From assembly GCA_025352915.1 (NCBI GenBank), contig JANXSA010000713.1, positions 1 through 11,260 on the forward strand: DNA of 11,260 bases, written 5' to 3'. Of the stretch, positions 5,065-11,260 are shown piece after piece. The DNA comes from Rhodospirillales bacterium (lineage in GTDB: Bacteria; Pseudomonadota; Alphaproteobacteria; Acetobacterales; Acetobacteraceae). A program made the position numbers and the translations under genes. Under the pieces are notes generated by a model that did no database searches, was not told where the DNA came from, and worked only from the letters and a program-made list of their open reading frames with translations. Position 1 is the first letter of the stretch. Every line of letters begins with the position of its first letter.

Positions 5065-6927
5065 CTAGACTCCCCCAAACACATACGGATCCAGCGACGC
5101 CTGCGCCGCCACGCGCAGCTCATGCCATTTCCGCGGCCCGCCGTAATACGCCAAGCTCCCCGGCTCGGCGTTACCGTCACCATTGTAGTACGACAGACAG
5201 TCGCGCAACGGACTGGTCAGAATGTCCGCCTCGCGGCAATGCGCGGCATAGGCCTCCTCGGGCGCCGTCTTGGTATCGACAACCCCGGCCCCGCGCTCCC
5301 GCATCGTGCTGAGCAACCACACGACATAGTCGGTATGCCCCTCGATGCCGCGGGTGAAGTTGAACTGCCCGCCGCCCCCTTGCGGACCCGACATGATGAA
5401 CAGATTTGGAAACCCCTGGCTATGCAAGCCGAGAAACGTCCGAACCCCGCCCTCGGCCCACTTGTCGCGCAGGGTCCGGCCGTCCCGCCCGGTGACCATG
5501 TTGAATGTCCCGGTCGCCATCCACTGAAACCCCGTCGCATAGATCATCACATCGACCGGATACTCGACCCCGTCATGCACCACCCCCCGCGCATTGATCT
5601 CCGCCACCCCCCCAGGTGCGGTATCGACCAGATGCACATGCGGCAGGTTGAAGCTCGGCAGGTATTCGTCATGAAACGTCGGCCGCTTGCAGCCATACGG
5701 ATAATACGGCTTCAACGCCTCGGCGGTCTTCGGGTCGCGCACAATCGCATCCACCCGCGCCCGGATCTGTTCCATCAGCCGAAAATTGCTGCGCAGTTGC
5801 GCCTGGATCATCTCCTCCGGCGCCAGCGGCTTGTCGAACTGCCGCTTCGGCCTGAGCTCAGCCACCTTGCCCGACAGGAAATCGTCATTGCCCTGCAACG
5901 CCGTCCGGCCGGAAGAGATGGTGGCCAGCCGCTCGCGCCGTGCCTTGGCCCAGCCGGGCTCATGCGACCACGCCTCGATCTCCTCCGGCGTGGTGGCGCG
6001 CTGGTCGCGCACGTCGATCGTCGACGGCGTGCGCTGGAACACGAACAGTTCCTTCACGATCTTGGCGATTTCCGGCACCACCTGCACCGCCGTCGCCCCG
6101 GTGCCGATGATGCCAACCCGCTTGCCGGCCAGGTCCACCGTGTAGTCCCAGCGCGAGGTATGAAACGCCTCGCCGGCGAAATTCTCCATGCCCTTGATGC
6201 GGGCAAGCTTCGGCGTGGTCAGGATGCCGTTGGCCAACACCACGAACCGCGCCCGCATCCGGTCACCGCGATCGGTGGCAACCAGCCAGCGCCCGGTCGC
6301 CTCGTCCCAGGTGGTCTGCTCGACCGTGGTGTGGAACAGGCAGCGGTCGTACAGCCCGGTCTTCTCCGCCATCAGCTGGCAGTATTCCAAAATCTCGAAG
6401 CCCGAGGCGAACTTCATCTTCGGGAAGTAGCCCATCTCCTCCAGCAGCGGCAAATAGGAGTAGGATTCCACATCACAGGCAATGCCGGGATAGCGGTTCC
6501 AGTACCACGTCCCCCCGACATCGCCGCCCTTCTCGCAGATGCGGACATCGTTGAACCCGGCGGCGCGCAGCTTGTACCAAAGCAACAAGGCGGCAAACCC
6601 GGCGCCGATCACCAACACCTCGCATTCATCATCCAGCGCCGGCCGCTCGACCGGCGGCGCGGAGTAGACATCGGCGAGATACTTGGCGAATTCACCTTCC
6701 ATCGGCATGTAATCGGCGGCCCCGCGCCGGGCATCGGAAAACGCCTGATACTTCGCCCGCTCCTCGGCGGTGTAGCTCGCCCCCAGCGGCGCATCCGGCA
6801 GCGTTTTCAGCGCCACATCGGTGACCGGGGAATAGCCCTTGCCGGTGATCTTCTCGGTGGCCTTGGCGGCACGGGTGTTGAACAGCTTCTGGCCAGTGGC
6901 CTCGTCGATACGAATGGCAGGCATCAT
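5065..6927 (-). CDS. Flavin monooxygenase, Baeyer-Villiger type
   Basis: The 620-residue protein is a class B flavoprotein monooxygenase that would use FAD, NADPH and oxygen to turn a ketone into an ester or lactone. Signatures in order are an N-terminal extension of about 100 residues, the FAD-binding motif GAGFAA (108-113, with Ala in place of the usual last Gly), GGTWYWNRYPG (138-148), the Baeyer-Villiger fingerprint F-x-G-x-x-x-H-x-x-x-W-D (FAGEAFHTSRWD, 250-261) and the NADPH-binding GTGATA (275-280). The long extension places it with enzymes such as 4-hydroxyacetophenone or cyclopentadecanone monooxygenase in layout rather than with short cyclohexanone monooxygenases. Two adjacent ATGs (6927, 6924) are possible; GAAAGA at 6937-6942 favours 6927. 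The frame extends upstream to 7038, but that part overlaps the LLM gene and is not protein-like. The substrate is unknown. Confidence 0.93.
   Translation of the reverse strand: MMPAIRIDEATGQKLFNTRAAKATEKITGKGYSPVTDVALKTLPDAPLGASYTAEERAKYQAFSDARRGAADYMPMEGEFAKYLADVYSAPPVERPALDDECEVLVIGAGFAALLLWYKLRAAGFNDVRICEKGGDVGGTWYWNRYPGIACDVESYSYLPLLEEMGYFPKMKFASGFEILEYCQLMAEKTGLYDRCLFHTTVEQTTWDEATGRWLVATDRGDRMRARFVVLANGILTTPKLARIKGMENFAGEAFHTSRWDYTVDLAGKRVGIIGTGATAVQVVPEIAKIVKELFVFQRTPSTIDVRDQRATTPEEIEAWSHEPGWAKARRERLATISSGRTALQGNDDFLSGKVAELRPKRQFDKPLAPEEMIQAQLRSNFRLMEQIRARVDAIVRDPKTAEALKPYYPYGCKRPTFHDEYLPSFNLPHVHLVDTAPGGVAEINARGVVHDGVEYPVDVMIYATGFQWMATGTFNMVTGRDGRTLRDKWAEGGVRTFLGLHSQGFPNLFIMSGPQGGGGQFNFTRGIEGHTDYVVWLLSTMRERGAGVVDTKTAPEEAYAAHCREADILTSPLRDCLSYYNGDGNAEPGSLAYYGGPRKWHELRVAAQASLDPYVFGGV
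5070..5076 (-). promoter_or_regulatory. Ribosome binding site of the acetamidase gene
   Basis: GGGGGAG on the minus strand lies five bases before the acetamidase ATG, inside the last codons (F-G-G-V) of the monooxygenase gene. It supports the start at 5064 and coupled translation. Confidence 0.7.
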
Positions 6928-6940
6928 GTGTGTCGGTCTT

Positions 6941-7813
6941 TCAGAGATCGGCCATGGTGGCGAGCATGGCATCGCGGGCGGCGAAATCGCCCGGAGCGTG
7001 CAGCGGGCGGATACAGACATGGGTGGCGCCGGCGTCAAAATGGGCGCGGATCTTCCGCTTGACGTCCTCCACCGTACCCCAGCTGATCAGCGCGTCAACG
7101 AGGCGATCGGAGCCGCCATTCTCCAGCTCGGCCGGCGCGAAGTCCAGGCGCTGGAAATGGCTGATGTAGTTGGGCAGCGCCAGGTGCAGCGCCAACTCGC
7201 CCCGCCCGACCGCGCGGGCGTGATCGGCATCGGTGGTGAAGAGGAATTTCTGCGCCACCGCCAGGTGCTTGCCCCCCGCTACGGAAGCGGCGGCCATGGC
7301 GGCCGCGGCCAGCCGGGTGTGCTCCGGCGTGGTGTTGACCGGCAGCGCCCCCTGGCTACGGGCGAAGGCGAGCTTCATCATCACCGGCCCGAGGGCGGCC
7401 AGCATCACCGGCCAGTTTTCGGCACCCGGCTCTTCCCCGTACAACTGGTCGAGATAGGCCTTCATCGCCGGCACCGGGCGGTCATAGCCGTGGCCGCGTG
7501 CCTGGACCATCGAGGCATGGCTGACGCCGAGGCCGAGAATGAAGCGGTCGCCGTACATCGCGTTGAGGCCGAGCATCCCCCGCCGGGCGGTGAAGGCGTC
7601 GCGGGCATAGGTGCTGGCGATCGAACTGCCGATGGTCAGCGTGGTCGAGTTGGCGAGCATGAACGCCGCACTGGACAGCGCCTCGTAGCCGACCGCCTCG
7701 GGATACCAAAGCGCGCAATAGCCGAGATCCTCGGCCGTGCGCAGCAGCCGGGCAAGCTCGGGCGGCGTCAGCCGGTCATTCGGATTCCAGACACCCAACC
7801 GCCCCAGCTTCAT
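6941..7813 (-). CDS. LLM-class flavin/F420-dependent oxidoreductase
   Basis: The 290-residue protein belongs to the luciferase-like monooxygenase (LLM) fold, a TIM barrel binding FMN or F420. It starts MKLGRLGVWN and has ELARLLRTAEDLGYCALWYP (19-38) and GDRFILGLGVSH (88-99), both typical of the class. The pattern is closest to the subfamily I know as TIGR03620 (MSMEG_4141-like), labelled F420-dependent, but sequence alone does not settle FMN versus F420. A GAGGGA ribosome binding site (7821-7826) supports the start at 7813. It lies 60 bases after the dehydrogenase and 13 bases before the monooxygenase, so it is very probably in the same operon. It may supply a reduction or a second oxygenation step in the same pathway; its substrate is unknown. 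Confidence 0.9.
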   Translation of the reverse strand: MKLGRLGVWNPNDRLTPPELARLLRTAEDLGYCALWYPEAVGYEALSSAAFMLANSTTLTIGSSIASTYARDAFTARRGMLGLNAMYGDRFILGLGVSHASMVQARGHGYDRPVPAMKAYLDQLYGEEPGAENWPVMLAALGPVMMKLAFARSQGALPVNTTPEHTRLAAAAMAAASVAGGKHLAVAQKFLFTTDADHARAVGRGELALHLALPNYISHFQRLDFAPAELENGGSDRLVDALISWGTVEDVKRKIRAHFDAGATHVCIRPLHAPGDFAARDAMLATMADL

Positions 7814-7873
7814 TGTTCATTCCCTCGTGACGGACGGCAACCTAAAGCCTGTGGGGCATTGCGCAACCGGCCA

Positions 7874-8713
7874 TCAGGTTGGCCGAAACGCCGCTGCCTT
7901 GTCGAATCCGGCCAAGAGCAGGGCATAGCGGTCCTCGATCATCGTCCGCATCTCGGGATGGGTGAAGATATACAGATCACGGTCGCGGATGCCCTGGAGC
8001 ACCCGGGCGGCCACCTCGGTCGGCGGGATACCGTGGTCGATCCTGATCCGGGTGCCTTCGGCCAGGGCACGGCCCTCGCGACTGTTCGGCGGTGGTGGCG
8101 GCACGTCAGACGGCGCGTTGCGGCGGCTGTCGTAGAACGCGGTGTTAACCGAGCCCGGGCACAGCACGCTGACCCCGATCGCCGTCTCGGCCAACTCGCT
8201 GGCCAGCGCCTCGGACAAGCTCACCACCGCCGCCTTGCTGGCGCAGTACGGCCCCATGCCGCGAAACCCGTTCATCCCGGCCATGCTGCCGGTGTTGACG
8301 ATGTGGCACTCCCCGCCATGCTCTTTCATATGCGGCACGAATTCCGACAGGCCGTGGATCACCCCCATCAGGTTCACCCCCATCAGCCACTCCCAGGCCG
8401 GCGGCGGCACGGTGTCGATCCGCCCGCCAGTGCCGACGCCGGCGTTGTTGCACAGCACATGAACCGGGCCGAATGCGGCAATGGCGGCGTCACGCGCGGC
8501 GATCACCGAAGCACGATCGGAGACATCGCACGCCACGCCGCGAATCCTGTCGCCGAAACGCGCCAGCCCGGCCACGGCACGGTCGCGGGCGGTGGCCTCG
8601 ATATCGGCCAGGGCCACGTTCATGCCCTGGTCGAGAAAGGCTTCGACCATCGCCAAGCCAATGCCGCTGGCGCCGCCGGTGACGAAGGCAGTCTTGCCGG
8701 TGAAGTCCTGCAT
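7874..8713 (-). CDS. Short-chain dehydrogenase/reductase (SDR)
   Basis: The 279-residue protein is a classical SDR, a cytoplasmic NAD(P)-dependent alcohol/ketone oxidoreductase. Visible are TGGASGIG (12-19, cofactor binding), Asp37 at the end of the second strand (ALADIE, favouring NAD over NADP), NNAG (89-92) and the catalytic set Asn114, Ser143, Tyr156 and Lys160 (YCASK). The C-terminal part has FTHPEMRTMIEDRYALLLAGF-like sequence, seen in a group of SDRs of mixed substrates. The start at 8713 is chosen because TGGGGA (8723-8728) is nine bases away. The upstream ATG at 8722 abuts it, and an in-frame extension to 8809 only translates the intergenic repeat. It is the first gene of the minus-strand cluster and could oxidise an alcohol to the ketone used by the monooxygenase. 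Confidence 0.93.
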   Translation of the reverse strand: MQDFTGKTAFVTGGASGIGLAMVEAFLDQGMNVALADIEATARDRAVAGLARFGDRIRGVACDVSDRASVIAARDAAIAAFGPVHVLCNNAGVGTGGRIDTVPPPAWEWLMGVNLMGVIHGLSEFVPHMKEHGGECHIVNTGSMAGMNGFRGMGPYCASKAAVVSLSEALASELAETAIGVSVLCPGSVNTAFYDSRRNAPSDVPPPPPNSREGRALAEGTRIRIDHGIPPTEVAARVLQGIRDRDLYIFTHPEMRTMIEDRYALLLAGFDKAAAFRPT

Positions 8714-8763
8714 GCCGGTCATTCCCCATTTTCCCGCAGTTTGGTTGGGACAGGAGAAAAGGC

Positions 8764-8893
8764 AAGCAAGCCTCCGGCGGCAAGGGGCCGAGGGCCCCTT
8801 GACCCCCATTTATACGTGCGGCTGATGAGGGAGGTCTGGTGAAAGGTCATGGGGTCAAGGGGCCGCCGGCCCCTTGCCGCCGGAGGCTTGCTT
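8764..8893. repeat. Long inverted repeat of two REP-like hairpins
   Basis: Arm 8764-8806 and arm 8851-8893 are reverse complements over about 43 bases with two differences. Each arm is itself a hairpin: CAAGGGGCC and GGCCCCTTG separated by three bases (8781-8801 with loop GAG; 8856-8876 with loop GCC). The arms are 44 bases apart. The outer end of the right arm covers two bases of the SNF2 stop codon (8892-8894), so the element begins where that gene ends. It could end SNF2 transcription or stabilise its mRNA 3' end. It lies in the leader of the dehydrogenase operon, or just upstream of its promoter. Confidence 0.9.
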
Positions 8894-11260
8894 ACGCTGC
8901 CAGCGGCTCACGGGCGTCGCCCAGCAGGAACTCGACCTCATCGACTTCGAGGCCGGCGATATCGCCTTCGTTGCTGAGCGCGATATTGGCGAGATCGGTT
9001 TTGCGCTGTTGCAGGGCGACGATGCGGTCTTCGACGGTGTCGGCGGCGATGAGTTTATAGACGAACACCGACTTGGTCTGGCCGATGCGGTGGGCGCGGT
9101 CGGAGGCCTGGTCTTCGGCGGCCGGGTTCCACCAGGGGTCGTAGTGGATCACCGTGTCCGCCGAGATCAGGTTCAGCCCGCGGCCGCCGGCTTTCAGGCT
9201 GATCAGGAACAGCGGCACCTCGCCGGCCTCGAAGCTGCGGACGGGCTCGGCGCGGTCGCGCGTGTCCCCGCGCAGTTCGACGTAGCGCAGGCCGGCTTCG
9301 TCCAGGCGCGGCTTGATCAGGTCCAGCATCGAGGTGAACTGGGAGAACAGCAGGATGCGCCGGCCCTCGGGGATCATTTCGGCGACCATGTCCATCAGCT
9401 CGTCGAGCTTGCTGGAGGTCTCGACCAGGCGGGCGGAGGCGAGCTTGACCAGCCGCGGGTCGCAGCAGACCTGGCGGAGTTTCAAAAGCGCGTCGAGCAC
9501 GACGATGCGGCTCTGCGCGGTGGTCAGGCCGGTGATGCGTTCGCGCACCTGGTCGTAAAGGGTGCCGCGGATGGTCTCGTAGAGTTCGCGCTGTTCCGGG
9601 GCGAGGTTGATGCGGCGCAGGATGGTGTGGCGCGGCGGCAGGTCGGTGGCGACTTCGGATTTGGTCCGGCGCAGCAGGAAGGGGCGGATGCGGCGGATCA
9701 GCTGGACCCGGCGGACGGCGTCGTTGTTCTTCTCGATGGGGGTGCGGAAGCGCTTGGTGAAGTGCTTGCGGTCGCCGAGCAGGCCGGGCATCAGGAAGGC
9801 GAATTCGGACCAGAGTTCCTGGAGGTTGTTTTCGATCGGGGTGCCGGACAGGCAGAGCCGGTGGCGGGTGTCGAGCTGGCAGACCGCTTTGGTGGCCTTG
9901 GCGTCGGGGCTTTTGATGACCTGGGCCTCGTCCAGGACCACGAGGTGCCAGGGCAGTTTTTTCATCGCCTCGATATCGCGCGCCAGCACGGTGTAGGTGG
10001 TGATGACCACGTGGACGCCGTCGAGTTCGGCGCGGCGGGCGTGGCGGTCCAGGCCGTGCAGCACGGCGACGCGCAGGACGGGGGCGAATTTGGTGAGTTC
10101 GGCGGTCCAGTTGCTGACCAGGCTGGTCGGCACGACGATCAGCACCGGGCGATCGAGCCGGCCCTCTTCGTGTTCGATGACGATATGGGCGATGGTCTGG
10201 GCGGTCTTGCCCAGGCCCATGTCGTCGGCCAGGAAGCCGCCCATGTCATTCGCGCGCAGGTGCTGGAGCCAGTCGACGCCGTGCTGCTGGTATGGCCGCA
10301 GCACCGCGGTGAAGGCGGCCGGGACGGTGACGGGGGGAATGTCGGGCTGCTCGCGCAGGCGGGCGCAATAGGCGGCGATGGCCTCGGCGCTGTCCCAGCT
10401 GGTGGTCAGCAGGTCTTCGAGGTCGAGCACGGCGTCGGCCTCGGCCTCGGGCAGGACAAGGCCGCCATCGGCGGTGCGCTGGGCGGATTCCAGCAGGTCC
10501 GACATCACCGCGAGCAGGCGGCGCATGCGTTCGGCCGGGAGCTTGAGGATGCGGCCGTCATCCAGGCTGGTGATGACCTCGCCGTCGACAATCTGCGCCG
10601 CGTCGATGCCGCCGCGGTCGAGCAGGCGGGTCAGGATGGGCAGCAGGGGCACGCGCATGCCGTCGATCTCGATGCCGAAATCCAGCGCGAAGCTGCCGAG
10701 TTCGGCGTCGGCGATGCGCATGTCGACCTCGCCGACCGACTGCACGATGCGCGGGCCGAAGCTGCGGTCGATCAGGCTGCGCCAGCCGAGCGCCTGGAGG
10801 ACGGGGACGCGATCGGTGGTGAAGGCCTGCCAGCGCTCGGCGGCGTCGCGGCCGCGGAACACCAGGACCGTGCGGCCTTTGGCGGTGGCGCCCTCGGCGA
10901 TGCGCATCTGGCTGAAGCCGTCCTGGTGCAGGGTGGCCAGGGCGGCGGCCTCGGCGGCGCGGTCTCGGCGGATGAAGCTCTGGACGCCGGCTGAATTGCC
11001 AGGGGGGCCGTCGCCGGGGCGCTGGACGCGAACGAACTGGCGCTCGTCATCGGCGGGGGTCAGGACACCTTCGTAGTCGAAATCGACCGCGAGCGCGTCG
11101 GTGAGGACCATGTTGCCGAACTCATCCGGCGCGTTGAACTGGCGCAGTTGCAGCACCGGGGTGGCGGCGACCTCGTGGATGATCGGCTCGGCGGCGCGGG
11201 CCAGCACCGGTTCGGCGCGGCGGCGGGGCGGGGCGGCGGCGGCGCGCGGGGTTGGGCGGG
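8892..11260 (-). CDS. SNF2-family DEAD-like helicase/ATPase, 5' end missing
   Basis: Most of a Swi2/Snf2-type ATPase is present, over 780 residues, and the frame is open to the window edge, so the start lies outside. The helicase motifs are all visible: I (DDMGLGKTAQTIA, near 10230), Ia (VLIVVPTSLVSNW), II (LDEAQVIK, near 9935), III (LSGTPIENNLQELWSEF, near 9840), IV (LLFSQFTSMLDLI, near 9340), V (LISLKAGGRGLNL, near 9190) and VI (DRAHRIGQTK, near 9095). Upstream is a domain of about 300 residues that appears in many bacterial SNF2 proteins, and before it a Pro/Ala/Arg-rich linker at 11208-11258. Bacterial relatives often carry an N-terminal SWIM zinc finger, which would lie beyond the window. 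These proteins move along double-stranded DNA and may remodel protein-DNA complexes or aid RNA polymerase recycling; the role here is not known. A GTG at 11207 is only an internal codon. Confidence 0.95.
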   Translation of the reverse strand, partial: RPTPRAAAAPPRRRAEPVLARAAEPIIHEVAATPVLQLRQFNAPDEFGNMVLTDALAVDFDYEGVLTPADDERQFVRVQRPGDGPPGNSAGVQSFIRRDRAAEAAALATLHQDGFSQMRIAEGATAKGRTVLVFRGRDAAERWQAFTTDRVPVLQALGWRSLIDRSFGPRIVQSVGEVDMRIADAELGSFALDFGIEIDGMRVPLLPILTRLLDRGGIDAAQIVDGEVITSLDDGRILKLPAERMRRLLAVMSDLLESAQRTADGGLVLPEAEADAVLDLEDLLTTSWDSAEAIAAYCARLREQPDIPPVTVPAAFTAVLRPYQQHGVDWLQHLRANDMGGFLADDMGLGKTAQTIAHIVIEHEEGRLDRPVLIVVPTSLVSNWTAELTKFAPVLRVAVLHGLDRHARRAELDGVHVVITTYTVLARDIEAMKKLPWHLVVLDEAQVIKSPDAKATKAVCQLDTRHRLCLSGTPIENNLQELWSEFAFLMPGLLGDRKHFTKRFRTPIEKNNDAVRRVQLIRRIRPFLLRRTKSEVATDLPPRHTILRRINLAPEQRELYETIRGTLYDQVRERITGLTTAQSRIVVLDALLKLRQVCCDPRLVKLASARLVETSSKLDELMDMVAEMIPEGRRILLFSQFTSMLDLIKPRLDEAGLRYVELRGDTRDRAEPVRSFEAGEVPLFLISLKAGGRGLNLISADTVIHYDPWWNPAAEDQASDRAHRIGQTKSVFVYKLIAADTVEDRIVALQQRKTDLANIALSNEGDIAGLEVDEVEFLLGDAREPLAA

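Noticed and set aside
3616..7062. A plus-strand frame of 1148 codons
   Set aside because: Only the first part looks like protein. The rest is antisense to the acetamidase and monooxygenase genes, which carry clear family motifs. Open antisense frames are expected at this GC content.
8714..8809. N-terminal extension of the SDR protein to 8809
   Set aside because: The extra residues translate the intergenic hairpin repeat, and the ribosome binding site fits the start at 8713.
8809..8814. TATAAA on the minus strand as a -10 box for the SDR operon
   Set aside because: No acceptable -35 box is found at 16-18 bases upstream, so one hexamer is not enough to call a promoter.
6839..8842. A plus-strand frame of 667 codons
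   Set aside because: It is antisense to the LLM and SDR genes and has a His/Gly/Arg-rich shadow composition with no recognisable motif.
8874..10994. A plus-strand frame of 706 codons
   Set aside because: It is antisense to the SNF2 gene, whose seven helicase motifs are all readable on the minus strand.

Overview
The window is GC-rich chromosomal DNA, probably from an alphaproteobacterium. The strong preference for C or G at third codon positions, the gene families present and the type of intergenic repeats would fit Acetobacteraceae or a related Rhodospirillales group. That assignment is an inference from style, not a marker-gene result. No rRNA, tRNA, CRISPR array or phage gene was seen.

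Positions 1-2280 are a decayed zone. An IS66-family insertion sequence (276-978) keeps only pieces of tnpA, tnpB and tnpC, joined by deletions; the tnpC piece joins the start of the protein directly to its extreme end and lacks the whole catalytic core. A small intact hypothetical gene (1004-1375) follows. Next comes a minus-strand FG-GAP (integrin-alpha-like) repeat protein gene (about 1416-2040) that changes frame at least four times, mostly at long C/G runs.

Positions 2373-3245 hold an intact plus-strand two-domain sulfurtransferase (rhodanese/SseA type). A repeat-rich intergenic stretch follows (3246-3615), with an AT-rich palindrome, a GC-rich stem-loop and two dispersed-repeat-like units. 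A plus-strand Pro/Arg-rich hypothetical gene begins at 3616 but has no stop of its own before it runs antisense into the next gene.

Positions 4156-8713 hold a tight minus-strand cluster of four enzymes, read in the order short-chain dehydrogenase, LLM-class (luciferase-like) flavin oxidoreductase, Baeyer-Villiger-type flavin monooxygenase, acetamidase/formamidase. The spacings are 60, 13 and 0 bases. The set suggests breakdown or modification of an alcohol/ketone or amide compound: the dehydrogenase could make a ketone, the monooxygenase could insert oxygen to give an ester or lactone, and the amidase could release ammonia from a small amide. The substrate is unknown.

Positions 8764-8893 hold a large, nearly perfect inverted repeat built from two REP-like hairpins. 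It directly follows the stop codon of a minus-strand SNF2-family helicase gene (8892-11260) whose 5' end lies outside the window. I found no convincing new defence or mobile system. The points most worth checking are the internally deleted IS66, the FG-GAP frame changes, the four-enzyme operon and the paired hairpin repeat.
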